Below, piece after piece: positions 9,904-20,568 of a DNA stretch of 54,324 nucleotides. Origin of the DNA: Chthonomonadales bacterium (GTDB lineage: Bacteria > Armatimonadota > Chthonomonadetes > Chthonomonadales > CAJBBX01); NCBI GenBank assembly GCA_012517255.1, contig JAAYVH010000112.1, positions 1 to 54,324 on the forward strand. Reading direction: 5' to 3'. The notes beneath the pieces were generated by a model, which did not search any database, was not told the origin of the DNA, and saw nothing but the letters and a program-made list of their open reading frames with translations. The translations under genes and the position numbers were made by a program. Positions within the stretch are counted from its first letter, which is position 1, and each line of letters opens with the position of its first letter.

Positions 9904-11748
9904 ATGACGTCGCAATATCCGTCCCTCCCTCGGGGCAACGTCCGACTGCTGCCCGGCATCCTGCAGCAGCGCTATGACCTCAATCGCGCCTATGTCGCGT
10001 CGCTGACGGTCGAGAACCTGCTTCAGAGCTTCTATGCCGAGGCAGGCCTCCATCAGTGGTACATGCGCAACTCGTCGCACGGTATGCGAGGCGAAGGTAC
10101 TGAGCGTCACTGGGGATGGGAGTCGCCGACCTGTCAGGTGCGCGGCCACTTCCTGGGTCACTGGCTCTCGGCATGTGCCCAGATGTGGGCTGCGCGCGGC
10201 GATCTCGAGCTCAAGGCCAGGGCAGATCGGGCAGTGGACGAGCTGGCAGTGTGTCAGGAGAAGAACGGCGGTGAGTGGTGCAGCCCCATTCCCGAGAAGT
10301 ACATGTACTGGACGGCTGCCGGTAAGCCGACGTGGGCGCCCCACTACGTGCATCACAAGACTCTCATGGGCCTGACCCACATGGCGGTCTTCGCCGGCAG
10401 CGCCAGGGCTCTCGACATCGCAGGCCGTCTCGCCGACTGGTTCCACCGCTGGACGGGCCAGTTCGACCGCAAGCAGATGGACGACATCCTCGACGTCGAG
10501 ACGGGAGGCATGCTGGAAGCCTGGGCCGATCTCTACGGGGTGACCGGCGAGGAGAAGTACCTCGATCTGGTGGAACGCTACCGCAGGGGCAGGCTGTTCG
10601 ATCCGCTACTCGACGGCCGCGACATGCTCACTAACCGTCATGCCAACACGACCATCCCCGAGGCGCATGGCGCGGCGCGATGCTACGAGGTCACCGGCGA
10701 TCCGAAGTGGCGGGCAATCGTCGAAGCGTATTGGGACTGCGCTGTCACGCGGCGCGGCTACTACTGCACCGGAGCCCAGACCAACGACGAAGCCTGGACG
10801 CCGCCATTCAGTCTTGCCGAGCGCCGGGGGGCCTGGGCGCAGGAACACTGCACCGTCTACAACATGATCCGGCTGGCCGAGTACCTCTATCGTTGGACGG
10901 GCGACAGCGTCTACGCCGACTACATCGAGCGCAACCTCTACAACGGCATCCTGGCGCAGCAGAACCCGCAGACGGGGATGATCTCCTACTATCTCTCCAT
11001 GAGGCCCGGCGACCACAAGAAGTGGGGCCATCCCACGTTCGACTTCTGGTGCTGCCACGGCACCCTGGTGCAGGCGCACGCGATGCACGACACGTTGCTG
11101 TGCCATGCCGATGCCGAGGGCTTGCGCGTGGATCAGTACTTCCCGTTCGCGGCGGAGTTCACAATCGGCGATGTGCCTGTCACGGTACGTTTGGAGCCCG
11201 TCTTCCGCGGATGGACGGTCGGCGAACCGACCGGCGAGGGCTATCCCTGGGTACATGAGATGCACAGGCCAAAGTCGTGGACGTTCAAAGCGGAGGTGCG
11301 CGCCCGGAGGCCCGTTGAGTTCACACTGTCGCTGCGCAGGCCGGGCTGGATGACAGGTCCCATGCTGACCTGGGTCGGAACGGAGGGGCCGCGGGCCTCA
11401 GAGCCCGGCGCGGGCTACGAGTCGATCCGACGCCGGTGGTCGAGCGACACGGTCTTCATCGAGCTTCCCATCGGGCTCCGTGCAGAACCGCTGCCCGATG
11501 AGCCAACGACGGTGGCCTTCCTGCACGGGCCCGTCGTGCTAGCGGGACTGTGTGACTGCGAGCGGGGGCTCGTCGGGGATCCGGCGCGCCCGACGGATCT
11601 GCTGCGACCCAACGCCGACGGGGATCAGTACCCCTGGGGCACAGCCTACCGGACCATCGGCCAGGTGACAGGTACGCGGTTCATTCCGCTGTACAACGTG
11701 GTCGACGAGCCGTACTCGTTGTACTTCCCCATCGTTCCGCGCGCGTAG
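9904..11748 (+). CDS. GH127 (DUF1680) beta-L-arabinofuranosidase family protein
   Basis: RGHFLGHWLSACA, EHCTVYNMIRLAEYLYRWTGDSVYADYIERNLYNGILAQQNP, FWCCHGT motifs; RBS AAGGAG upstream of ATG 9904. Confidence 0.88.
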   Translation: MTSQYPSLPRGNVRLLPGILQQRYDLNRAYVASLTVENLLQSFYAEAGLHQWYMRNSSHGMRGEGTERHWGWESPTCQVRGHFLGHWLSACAQMWAARGDLELKARADRAVDELAVCQEKNGGEWCSPIPEKYMYWTAAGKPTWAPHYVHHKTLMGLTHMAVFAGSARALDIAGRLADWFHRWTGQFDRKQMDDILDVETGGMLEAWADLYGVTGEEKYLDLVERYRRGRLFDPLLDGRDMLTNRHANTTIPEAHGAARCYEVTGDPKWRAIVEAYWDCAVTRRGYYCTGAQTNDEAWTPPFSLAERRGAWAQEHCTVYNMIRLAEYLYRWTGDSVYADYIERNLYNGILAQQNPQTGMISYYLSMRPGDHKKWGHPTFDFWCCHGTLVQAHAMHDTLLCHADAEGLRVDQYFPFAAEFTIGDVPVTVRLEPVFRGWTVGEPTGEGYPWVHEMHRPKSWTFKAEVRARRPVEFTLSLRRPGWMTGPMLTWVGTEGPRASEPGAGYESIRRRWSSDTVFIELPIGLRAEPLPDEPTTVAFLHGPVVLAGLCDCERGLVGDPARPTDLLRPNADGDQYPWGTAYRTIGQVTGTRFIPLYNVVDEPYSLYFPIVPRA

Positions 11749-11765
11749 GCCCGGACTGCGGCGAT

Positions 11766-12869
11766 CTATCCGGAGCAGAGGGTCCGGTAGAGGTTCAGGA
11801 CCCTCTGGACATACCGTTGCGTCTCCCGATAGGGCGGAATGCCGCCGTGCTTCTTGACAGCCCCTGCGCCGGCGTTGTAGGCGGCCATGGCGAGCATGAT
11901 CTGGCGGATCGTCAGTTGACCGTCAGGTACGCCTCTCTCTCGGTACATGTCCAGTTTCATCCGCAACATGTTGACCGACACGCGCACGTTCTGGATTGGA
12001 TCATAGGGGTTGGTGAGTTTGAAGGCTCGCGCCTCGTCGGGCATGATCTGGCCGAGGCCCATGGCGCCCTTATGGGATGTGGTCTCCGGACGGAAATCGG
12101 ACTCCGCGATGATCATCGCCACGACGAGCCTCGGGTCCACCCGATGCCGATCCGCAAAGTAGAGGATGCTGACCGTGATGGCGTCAACCTGATCAGGAGG
12201 CAGTTTCTTGTTCCACCGGCTGATGAAGTCGGCATACGCCGGGTAGATCGACTGTGCCTCGGGACGAAGGTACTTCCGAGCCATCTCGGAGAGACCGGCG
12301 CCGAAGCCGGCCATGGGACGCACCTTCACGGCCGAGCCTTGCACGGGGTACGAGGCCGATGATTGCTGGCGAGCGGCCTGACGCCTGGCCTGAGCGCGCG
12401 CTTCCTGCTCCTGCGCGATGCGCTCGCGATAGCGGATCTCGCCGTCGTCAGCGATGGCCAGCGTTTCGAGCGGCACGATGTTGCCCAGAATGCCTTCGCG
12501 GATGCGCACGAGAACGCGCAGCGACGGAGACCCGCCCTGGGCTATATGGCGCTCGTCGCCTTTGGGGGCGGCAAGGGTCAGGGCTGTTCCGTCGCGCATC
12601 GTCATCATGAACATGACGCCGGCATCGCCGGCAAGATGGCCATTGAGCGTGCCGGAGAGCTCGAACACTTTCCCGACCAGAGAGGTCCAGTCCTGGGCAG
12701 CAATGGCGTAGGTCAGCGAGCGGTCATAGCCCAGTTTGCGGCGCAGAGCGAGGTATTCCTGTGCGGGAATGGCCGCGGCCGGCGCCGCCATGCCGGTCCA
12801 GATCGCAAGGACCGCGGCTGGCAAGAGCGCCTTCAGGAGCGAACGTCTATCGGTGCTGTGGAGTCTCAT
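11766..12869 (-). CDS. Lytic transglycosylase (SLT domain), secreted
   Basis: RHRVDPRLVVAMIIAESDFRPETTSHKGAMGLGQIMPDEARAFKLTNPYDPIQN motif; start MRLHSTDRRSLLKALLPAAVL chosen because the longer ORF start lies in a tRNA. Confidence 0.88.
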   Translation of the reverse strand: MRLHSTDRRSLLKALLPAAVLAIWTGMAAPAAAIPAQEYLALRRKLGYDRSLTYAIAAQDWTSLVGKVFELSGTLNGHLAGDAGVMFMMTMRDGTALTLAAPKGDERHIAQGGSPSLRVLVRIREGILGNIVPLETLAIADDGEIRYRERIAQEQEARAQARRQAARQQSSASYPVQGSAVKVRPMAGFGAGLSEMARKYLRPEAQSIYPAYADFISRWNKKLPPDQVDAITVSILYFADRHRVDPRLVVAMIIAESDFRPETTSHKGAMGLGQIMPDEARAFKLTNPYDPIQNVRVSVNMLRMKLDMYRERGVPDGQLTIRQIMLAMAAYNAGAGAVKKHGGIPPYRETQRYVQRVLNLYRTLCSG

Positions 12870-12954
12870 GGCAGCGGAGGCGGCTCCCGACGCCGCACAG
12901 ACGCTACGGCGCGGGATCGCGGCGTCGGCAGCGCCCGAGTCCCGCGCCTGAACG

Positions 12955-13049
12955 TGGCGGAGAGACCGGGATTCGAACCCGGGGTGGGAGCTTAACACCC
13001 CCACAACCGCTTAGCAGGCGGCCGCTTTCGACCACTCAGCCATCTCTCC
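12955..13049 (-). tRNA. tRNA-Ser(GCT)
   Basis: GGAGAGATGGCTGAGTGGTCGAAAGCGGCCGCCTGCTAAGCGG...long variable arm...GGGTTCGAATCCCGGTCTCTCCGCCA; 7-bp acceptor stem; anticodon loop CTGCTAA; encoded CCA. Confidence 0.97.
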
Positions 13050-13134
13050 GCGTTGCAGCCTATTCTATCACATAGGCGCGTGTCGCGCAATATGGCGACG
13101 TGTCGCGAAAGGAGAGGACCGCGATTCCGCGCGT

Positions 13135-13947
13135 CTAGTCCAACCTCCAGGCGCGTCCCCAGAACTCGAACAGTCCTCTCGAGGCCATGGCCGTGCAGTA
13201 GTCCTGTTTCCCCGGAGACGCGTCGTGGTCCACGAAGCGCTCCGGACCGATGGTGCCCGCGTGACCGTCGGCATAGCCGACAGGTATTCGGTCGCCGGGA
13301 TAGCCCCGGCGCGTATCCCAGACCACGTTGTGCCAGCTCCAGTCGTCGCTGAAGGCGCTCATGACAGGCCACGATGCCTGGTTGCCGCGGAAGTAGATCC
13401 ATCCGATGGGCATAGAGCCCCAGGTTGTGGGAGCAATGGCGCAACGCTCGGCAGGCCTCTCGAATGAGGCCAGGGTGCGAATGCCGATGGGGCCGGAGCC
13501 CCAGTCGTTCACGCAGTCTGTTCCGCTGGTGTACAGCGAGTACCCCGTCCTATTGAGTCCGTAGGACGGAAACCACTCCCAGCGGTACGAAATGGAGCCG
13601 CGGGTCGTCGAGCTCAGGATCGGCTTGCCCTGCGCGGGATCAAAGAAGATCGATTGGTTCCGAACATACGGCAGCAGCGATCCGACCCATGTGTCCGATG
13701 AGCTGTAGGGCCGCGAGCCATAGAGCCGCACGGTAGTCTCATCGTTGTCGGCCGCGTACATGAGCAGGGCGTAACCGATCTGGCGAATGTTCGAGAGTGA
13801 AGTTGCGGCTCTGGCACGAGCTCGCGCCTGCTCGAAAACCGGAAACAGGATCGCGGCCAGAATGGCAATGATGGCGATCACGACGAGCAGCTCAATCACG
13901 GTGAAGGCCTGTCGCTGGGCGCGTGGCAGGCTCTGATGCATGAGCAT
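13135..13947 (-). CDS. Prepilin-type N-terminal cleavage/methylation domain protein (type II pseudopilin-like)
   Basis: [35 protein letters not shown]-terminal [12 protein letters not shown]. Confidence 0.9.
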   Translation of the reverse strand: MLMHQSLPRAQRQAFTVIELLVVIAIIAILAAILFPVFEQARARARAATSLSNIRQIGYALLMYAADNDETTVRLYGSRPYSSSDTWVGSLLPYVRNQSIFFDPAQGKPILSSTTRGSISYRWEWFPSYGLNRTGYSLYTSGTDCVNDWGSGPIGIRTLASFERPAERCAIAPTTWGSMPIGWIYFRGNQASWPVMSAFSDDWSWHNVVWDTRRGYPGDRIPVGYADGHAGTIGPERFVDHDASPGKQDYCTAMASRGLFEFWGRAWRLD

Positions 13948-14132
13948 TGCGGCGTACTCCGAGGCGTTCTGGTAGGAGATTGACCTTCCCGGAGCTATTA
14001 TGGCCGCAGAACCGTAGGCAGGCGAACATTCCCCGCGCGTCTGTCGGGATCATGGAGGATTTCGCTTTCGTCTGCCGAATAGTAGATAGGTGCAACACAG
14101 GGCCGCGCGGGCCAGCAGAATAGCGAGTTCGG

Positions 14133-14186
14133 ACGCGGCGTGGCCGCGGTGGGTGTTTCAGAAAGCGTAGAGAGCTTTCTTAGGAG
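14133..14186 (+). repeat. 54-bp double-hairpin repeat, copy 1
   Basis: ACGCGGCGTGGCCGCGGTGGGTGTTTCAGAAAGCGTAGAGAGCTTTCTTAGGAG; hairpins CGCGGC-GTG-GCCGCG and AGAAAGC-GTAGAGA-GCTTTCT. Confidence 0.95.
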
Positions 14187-14211
14187 GTCGCCGCAGCGCC
14201 CATGCGGTGAC

Positions 14212-15045
14212 ATGTCGAGGACAATGCCTTTGAGTGAACAACGTCACATAGCCGACTCCGCGGAGGGTGCATCCGCTTCGAACCCGACAGTGGATGCGAG
14301 CCGAGCGTTGCGCCGCGCCCAGCGGCAAGCTCAGCGAGGTCTGTATGCGGAGGCGATCGGCACTCTCAACGCTGCCATGAGCCTCGGCGCCGATCCCTAC
14401 GAGTGCTATCTCCGCCAAGCCCGTCTCTATCAGTCGCTCGGGCAGTGGGGCGATGCCGTCGCGTCGGCCGAGAAGGCCATCGCGCGCAAGCCCCACAATG
14501 TCACGGCCCGCGAGACGATCATCGCGCTTCTCATAGAATCACACGACTTCGGCCGGGCGGTGGAGGCAATCAGGGATCTCCTGCGCATCGCGCCTGACCA
14601 TGTGGGCGCTCGCGATGCGCTCGGTACGGCCTATGTGGGTCTTGGCGACCTCGATGCGGCCTTGCGCGTCATCAACGAGACCATTCGGTTGCGCCCCTAC
14701 GATCCGATTCAGCGCTTCAGACGTGGTCTGATCTATGAGCACAAAGGTGAGGCGAGGCTGGCGATTGCTGAGTTCTCGCTGGTGGCGGACCTGTCGGAGG
14801 ATGAGGACCTCGCCGATTCGGCACGCGAGCATCTCGATGACCTCGATATGGCGCAGCTCCACGACATACTGCTGCTCGCCGGCGATGATCCCGTGTTTCG
14901 CACGAAGCTCATCACCAATCCCGAAGTCGCCATCGCCGAGCGCGGATTCGGACTGAGCGAATGGGGACTCCGACGACTGGCCGAGTTCGCCGCCGAGGGC
15001 CTCACGCAGTACGGCGGGTCAGGGACTCCGCTCACGTATCACTGA
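14212..15045 (+). CDS. TPR-repeat protein
   Basis: Helical repeats (YECYLRQARLYQSLGQWGDAVASAEKAIARKP; ALGTAYVGLGDLDAALRVINETIRLRP); ORF upstream of ATG 14212 is translated repeat sequence. Confidence 0.75.
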   Translation: MSRTMPLSEQRHIADSAEGASASNPTVDASRALRRAQRQAQRGLYAEAIGTLNAAMSLGADPYECYLRQARLYQSLGQWGDAVASAEKAIARKPHNVTARETIIALLIESHDFGRAVEAIRDLLRIAPDHVGARDALGTAYVGLGDLDAALRVINETIRLRPYDPIQRFRRGLIYEHKGEARLAIAEFSLVADLSEDEDLADSAREHLDDLDMAQLHDILLLAGDDPVFRTKLITNPEVAIAERGFGLSEWGLRRLAEFAAEGLTQYGGSGTPLTYH

Positions 15046-15094
15046 CCGCCATGGACCGCTGCAAGCCGGCCGTGTCGGGAGTTTCCTGCCACCC

Positions 15095-15961
15095 ATGAGA
15101 CTGGCGGTCTCGCGCGCGCTCGACGCGCTGATGGAGGACACTCGCTCAGGACGCCGCACTCTGGTTATGGGCGTGCTCAACGTGACGCCCGATTCGTTCT
15201 CCGACGGAGGACGCTATCTGCAGAAGGATGCGGCGCTGCGGCGAGCCCTGGACATGGCGGCCAGCGGGGCCGACATCATTGACGTGGGCGGCGAATCCTC
15301 TCGACCGGGCGCAGAACCCGTCCCCCTCGAGGAAGAGCTCCGACGAGTTCTGCCGGTCATCGCGGATCTGGCCCGAGAACCCGGGCTCATTGTCAGCGTG
15401 GACACGCGCAAGGCCGAGGTGGCACGGGCCGCCATCGAAGCAGGCGCAGCGATGGTCAATGACATCTCCGCGATGACCGCCGATCCCGACATGGCGCCGG
15501 TTGTGGCCGCCTCAGGCGTAGCGGTGTGTCTCATGCACATGCAGGGCACTCCGCAGACCATGCAGGTTGCGCCGGCATACGGCGATGTGGTCACCGATGT
15601 GCGAGAGTACCTGCGCGAACGTGCCGCAGCGGCCCGGGCCGCAGGCATAGCTGAGGATCGGATCATCGTGGATCCCGGTTTCGGGTTCGGCAAGACGCTC
15701 GAGCACAACCTCGAGATGCTGCGCCGCCTGCGCGAGTTCACCGATCTGGGCTATCCGATCCTGGTGGGAACGTCACGCAAGAGCATGCTGGGCGCGCTTC
15801 TGGGAGGCGCTCCTCCTGAAGACCGGACGGAGGGCACCGCGGCGACGGTGGCGCTGGCCGTTGCCAACGGCGCCTCCATGGTCCGGGTTCACGACGTCCG
15901 CGAAATGTGGAGGGTTGTGTGCGTCGCGGACGCCGTGGTTCGTGGGTTCAGTCCGCTTTGA
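15095..15961 (+). CDS. folP: Dihydropteroate synthase
   Basis: RTLVMGVLNVTPDSFSDGGRYL, DIIDVGGESSRPGAEPV, IIVDPGFGFGKTLEHNLEMLRRL, LVGTSRKSMLG. Confidence 0.96.
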   Translation: MRLAVSRALDALMEDTRSGRRTLVMGVLNVTPDSFSDGGRYLQKDAALRRALDMAASGADIIDVGGESSRPGAEPVPLEEELRRVLPVIADLAREPGLIVSVDTRKAEVARAAIEAGAAMVNDISAMTADPDMAPVVAASGVAVCLMHMQGTPQTMQVAPAYGDVVTDVREYLRERAAAARAAGIAEDRIIVDPGFGFGKTLEHNLEMLRRLREFTDLGYPILVGTSRKSMLGALLGGAPPEDRTEGTAATVALAVANGASMVRVHDVREMWRVVCVADAVVRGFSPL

Positions 15962-17069
15962 CGGCGCGGATCCTTCCCACCCACAGCGTATTGGCTCCTG
16001 CGCCTCCCCCCATGAAGCTCAGATCGGCGATGACGATCTGCTTGATCTTGTCGCGATCCAGCTTGCCGTTGTCGTCCTTCGAGTCGTTCGAGGGGGTGAA
16101 GTCGGCCAGTTTCAGCGTGAGGTTCTGAAGCTTCTGGCCGCCGTCGAGGGACACGATGGTGTCGTATTTGCCTCCGCTGTTCTCCTCGACCTGAACCAGG
16201 ACCGACGTCGGCTTGGCGGATGCCATGGTGAGCAGCAGACGATCGGCCTTGGCGAGCGCTCCGGGCATGACGGTCTTCATTGCCGCCGCAATCTTGCCCT
16301 CCTCGAGGTCGTATTCGAGTCGCATTCCCTTGCCGTCGAGCGGCTTCTCTTCGACGACCTTGGCTCGCACCGGTCCTGTGACGACCCAGGACAGATGAGG
16401 ACGAGCAAAACCGTCAATGAGCGCCTCGCCGGCGGCCGCCACGGGCTCAGGCAGCGCGGCGGTGGATGCCTCGATGTCGTCCACGTAGAACAGGCGGGCG
16501 CCGGTCTTGATGCCGAGCATGTCGAGCGTTTCAGGCTCGAGCCCGCCGACGAGCATCTGCGCAAGGTCAGCGAGCGCTACAGCCTCAAGCCGGTCTATGT
16601 CGAGCTTGTTGTTCGGGTCTTTGGGGTCATTCGCATCGGTGCCGAGCGAAAAGTCGCTGAGAGCAAGCTCGACCCGTTGCCAGACGCCTGCCGGCACCGC
16701 GACCGTCGCCTGGTACCGCCCGCCGTCGCGCTCCTGCAGTACCACGATCAGCGGCATGGCGACCGGCGACTTCACCCAGAAGCGAATGGACTTGAGAGTG
16801 GTCGGAGGCGCCTGCGTGACCGGGAGCATGAGCGCTGCTGGCTCGCCCGCTTCCACAAGGTACTCGAACTTCAGAGCGCTCTTCCCGTTCTTGAACGTGC
16901 CCTCGGATGTTGTGAGCGTCAAGCGGGCCGTTTCGCCCAGGGCCGTCCACCCGTGATCAGTGCCTTCAAAGTCGTGCTTCACGATGGCGGTGTCGGGGGC
17001 CTGGGCAAGTGAGACTGCGGTCAGTGCCGTGAGCGCGGCGCACGCCATCCATGTGTCTGGAAGTTTCAT
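15948..17069 (-). CDS. Hypothetical secreted protein, possible carbohydrate-binding-like beta-sandwich
   Basis: 373-aa ORF, signal peptide, repeated IRFWVKSPVAMPLIVVLQERDGGRYQATVAVPAG / VLVQVEENSGGKYDTIVSLDGG units; 14-bp convergent overlap with folP. Confidence 0.6.
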   Translation of the reverse strand: MKLPDTWMACAALTALTAVSLAQAPDTAIVKHDFEGTDHGWTALGETARLTLTTSEGTFKNGKSALKFEYLVEAGEPAALMLPVTQAPPTTLKSIRFWVKSPVAMPLIVVLQERDGGRYQATVAVPAGVWQRVELALSDFSLGTDANDPKDPNNKLDIDRLEAVALADLAQMLVGGLEPETLDMLGIKTGARLFYVDDIEASTAALPEPVAAAGEALIDGFARPHLSWVVTGPVRAKVVEEKPLDGKGMRLEYDLEEGKIAAAMKTVMPGALAKADRLLLTMASAKPTSVLVQVEENSGGKYDTIVSLDGGQKLQNLTLKLADFTPSNDSKDDNGKLDRDKIKQIVIADLSFMGGGAGANTLWVGRIRAVKAD

Positions 17070-17159
17070 GGCGGAATCCTCCTGGAGATGCCAGAGATAC
17101 GAAGAGGCGGCAGGGAGGGTTTCGGCGATTCGCGCCGCACCAGTCGGTATCTGGCGCGC

Positions 17160-20100
17160 CTACTCGGCCCGGATGGCGTCCACGATCCGCCCCGAGGTCG
17201 CTCGGTATGCGGCCATTACGCACGATGCTAGACCCACGCCAACCGTGCCGATCAGGACGGCGCCGAGAGCCGCCCAGTTGACGGCCGCTTCGCCCGAAGC
17301 AATCCGGGCTGCGTTTGCCGCGGCTGCAGTGACCGCGCCGAGCGCAGCGCCGTACAGCAGAAGCCCTGAGCTTTCCATAAGGATCATCGCTGCAAGGTCA
17401 CGACGTGTGAGGCCGACAGCCGTCATGATGGCCAGTTCCGATCCTCGCTCGTATGCAGACCGGAGCTGCACCACGCCAAGGCCGAGGCTGCCGAGGGCAA
17501 TGCCGAGGCCCCCCAATAGCAAGAACGCAGAGAGATAGGTGTTCTGTACCGCCAGTACCTCGATCAGCAGTTCGCGGGTTGAGCGCACCTCCATCCCCGC
17601 ATCGCCGAGATTGCGGCGCAGGGCGTCGGCGACGGCACGCTCCGAGCGTTCAGGAGTGCGGATCAGGAAGTAACTGGGCGCGCGCACGTCGGGGAACATG
17701 CGATGAAAGTCCCGCTCTGATACGAGAATGTCACCGGCGAATATGGAAAACGCGACCAGACCATCGAACCTGAGCCGGTAGGATCCGGTCGCGGTCTCGC
17801 GCACGATCGTCTTGCCGAGGCCAGACTGCAGTATCCAGCGCACGCTCTCAGCGTCGCCGAATGCCGGGATGGTCGTGGCTGCTCCTGATCCTGCGCGCCG
17901 GTCGCCCGCCAGCAGCGACCACGGACGGTCGGTACGTGCGAGGGTGCGGACGCTGAAGCCGCCCCGGCGCACGAATGCGTCCGAGACGCCCAGTATGCGA
18001 GGGGCGACCGGTTTGGCGAGGTTCAGGCAGCTTGCGTCAACGCCGGGGCTAATCAGGAAGGGAACGATCTCGACCCCATCGAACGCGGCTTCGTCCTGAG
18101 GGTCGAAGCCGAGGTTGGCCCGGCCTGTCGGCGTATCGAACCCAATGGCCAGAGGGCCGCTGGTCCGCGCGATCAGGTTGAACCCGCCTGCGCCTGATGA
18201 GCGGTCGCGGACGTTGAAAGAGGAGCCTGAACGAACGTTGGCAGCGACCACCACGAGCAGGAACGCAGATCCCGCGATCATGCCGGCGATCAGCACACTC
18301 TGACCGCGGCGGAGCGCCGCATTGCGCGCCGCAATGCGCCGCAGGCTCAGCGCCGATGCAGGTTGCCGCCTGTCCAGGACGCTCGTTAGGTAGGCGCTCA
18401 GCAGGCCCAGACCGGCGGCGAGCAGGACCGCTCCACCGCTCAGGGCGGCCGCGGCTTCCGGAATGCGACCGACTCCTCGCCACACGACGAGCGCAGCGCC
18501 GACCGCCGTCATCGCCCACCAGATCAGGGGCGACCGACGGGCAGGCCGACTTTCGAGTGCGGCGGACGGATGCAACGCTCCGTCGCCGCTACCGAGATGG
18601 CCGGCCATTGCGGTCGCACGCCAGCCTCCGAGGAGCCGGAGCGCCGGTGCGGACGCCATGCGTCGGGCTGTTAACCACGCCGCCAGCGACCCGAGAGCGA
18701 AGGCTCCCATCGCACCGGACGCCAGGCCCACGGCGTCAGGCACAAGCTCGATGCGATGCCGGGCCACCGCACCCGCCCACCATGAGTTGAGAGCCGTTAC
18801 CAGCGCTCCCGCGAAGGGTATGCCCAGCGCCGAGCCGACCACGGAACCTGCGAGGGCTGCCAGAGCGCCCTCTGCCGCCACCGACACCGCCGCAACCTTC
18901 GGCGACAGACCGGTTGCCAGCATGATGCCAATCTGAGAAGCGCGGCGTTCGGTGGACAGCCTGAGCATCATGGAGGCCAGGGCAATACCCGAGGCCACGA
19001 TGAAGATGCTCATGCCCAGCATCAGCCCACGGAAGTCGGAAGACCCCTCCGCGGCGCGCAGCGCCTCGGCACGAACGTGTCGGAGCGTCGGTCCGTCGCG
19101 GCGAATATGCTCGCTCGCCATGATGGCCTTCTCGACGTCATCGCGGGCGTCGCTCAGACTCCGGGTAGGGCCAACCCTGAACCGAACCGCCGAGGCCCAT
19201 CCGCTTGAGCCGTCACCCCACATGCGCCTCGCCATCGCCTGGGAGATGAAGGCCTTGGGAGCCGTGCGGTAGCGCTCCCAGTACGTCTCATCCCTGGACG
19301 TGATCCGTGACAGATCGAGCGGGAAGGGCGGGTCCCAATCGGATATCCGCGCGGTGTCGGTGATGCCCTTGAACTCCGGCACTGCCCACATCTGATCGCG
19401 CGCTGCGGCGATTGGGACGATGCCATGGACGCGCAAAACGGCCGTTCGAGAGGGATAGGATCCGTCCGGCGCTGGCTCCAACCACTCGATGGTGATAGCA
19501 TCGCCGATGCGCGCCTGTAAATCGTCGGCGATCCACCGGTTGAGCACGATCCCATCATCCGGCACGGCGATGTCAGGTACCGATGCTGACAGGACATAGT
19601 GCTCGGCAGCGCCCGTGCGCTGACACGCGATCCGAGAGGCAAGCATGATGCTCGCAGGATCGACGCGGCCTGCGGCTCCCGGGTCGAGTCGGGCGAGCGC
19701 CTCGAGTTGACTGTCTGAGAGCGTGACGCTCGAACCGCGCACCACTACCTGCAGTATCGGCGTTTCATGGGCGGCAACCGTCAGACCGAGGTCGCCCAAA
19801 CGTACCGACGAGCGGAGCGCGCGCTCGATCCCGCTGAGATCGGCTCCAGGTCTGACGTGAATCAGCACGACGTCGGCCGAGCTATCTGCACCGATCTGCT
19901 CGGCGAGCCATGCCCGATCCACGATCACATTGCGCGGCTGCGCCGTCTCAGCGTACAGCGCAAAGCCCCCTGGGCCGTCAGCCGGCGCGACGGCGGCGCA
20001 TTCGAGTCGCAGAGGTCGGATGGCTTCGCTGAGCTTGCGACGCGCAAACACCGATGCCGTCGGCTCAGTCGTCTGGGATGCCACATGGAGAATCAGCGTG

Positions 20101-20546
20101 TCGCCGGGCTGCAGGGCGAGGTCCTGGGCGAGCGCCTCGCTCACCAGCGCGGCTCGACCCTCGAAGCGTGGAAGCCGTGCGGATCGCGCGAACAGACGGA
20201 GGAACCGCTGATCGGCGCCGATCACCTGAACACCGGCGGCGGTTACGTCGGTGTCGGGATTGGCGGCGGAGGCTGGCCGCAGCAGGAGGGGAGCCGTGAT
20301 GACCGCGCCCTGAACCTGGCTCATGGCCTCCGCGACATGGGCGCCGAACGGCCGCGACGAGATGATTGCGACGTCCGTCGAACCCAATCGCGCCAGCGCC
20401 GTGCGCCGTACTGTGGCCGCAACCGAGTTGCCTGCGACCAGCGAACCGCTTATGACGCATGCCGCGACAGCAACGCCGGCCGCCGTCGCGAGCGCCGTTG
20501 CCCGGTAGTGCCACAGGCTGCGAAGGACCAGTCTGGCGAGTGTCAT
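17160..20546 (-). CDS. ABC transporter permease, FtsX/MacB-like
   Basis: MTLARLVLRSLWHYRATALATAAGVAVAACVISGSLVAGNSV; FtsX-type TM clusters; directly downstream of ABC ATPase. Confidence 0.85.
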   Translation of the reverse strand: MTLARLVLRSLWHYRATALATAAGVAVAACVISGSLVAGNSVAATVRRTALARLGSTDVAIISSRPFGAHVAEAMSQVQGAVITAPLLLRPASAANPDTDVTAAGVQVIGADQRFLRLFARSARLPRFEGRAALVSEALAQDLALQPGDTLILHVASQTTEPTASVFARRKLSEAIRPLRLECAAVAPADGPGGFALYAETAQPRNVIVDRAWLAEQIGADSSADVVLIHVRPGADLSGIERALRSSVRLGDLGLTVAAHETPILQVVVRGSSVTLSDSQLEALARLDPGAAGRVDPASIMLASRIACQRTGAAEHYVLSASVPDIAVPDDGIVLNRWIADDLQARIGDAITIEWLEPAPDGSYPSRTAVLRVHGIVPIAAARDQMWAVPEFKGITDTARISDWDPPFPLDLSRITSRDETYWERYRTAPKAFISQAMARRMWGDGSSGWASAVRFRVGPTRSLSDARDDVEKAIMASEHIRRDGPTLRHVRAEALRAAEGSSDFRGLMLGMSIFIVASGIALASMMLRLSTERRASQIGIMLATGLSPKVAAVSVAAEGALAALAGSVVGSALGIPFAGALVTALNSWWAGAVARHRIELVPDAVGLASGAMGAFALGSLAAWLTARRMASAPALRLLGGWRATAMAGHLGSGDGALHPSAALESRPARRSPLIWWAMTAVGAALVVWRGVGRIPEAAAALSGGAVLLAAGLGLLSAYLTSVLDRRQPASALSLRRIAARNAALRRGQSVLIAGMIAGSAFLLVVVAANVRSGSSFNVRDRSSGAGGFNLIARTSGPLAIGFDTPTGRANLGFDPQDEAAFDGVEIVPFLISPGVDASCLNLAKPVAPRILGVSDAFVRRGGFSVRTLARTDRPWSLLAGDRRAGSGAATTIPAFGDAESVRWILQSGLGKTIVRETATGSYRLRFDGLVAFSIFAGDILVSERDFHRMFPDVRAPSYFLIRTPERSERAVADALRRNLGDAGMEVRSTRELLIEVLAVQNTYLSAFLLLGGLGIALGSLGLGVVQLRSAYERGSELAIMTAVGLTRRDLAAMILMESSGLLLYGAALGAVTAAAANAARIASGEAAVNWAALGAVLIGTVGVGLASCVMAAYRATSGRIVDAIRAE

Positions 20547-20568
20547 GGTCCAGCGCGTCTGCCTTGCA

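Noticed and set aside
12870-13004. N-terminal extension of the lytic transglycosylase ORF
   Set aside because: The extended start lies within tRNA-Ser; ATG at 12869 gives a normal signal sequence.
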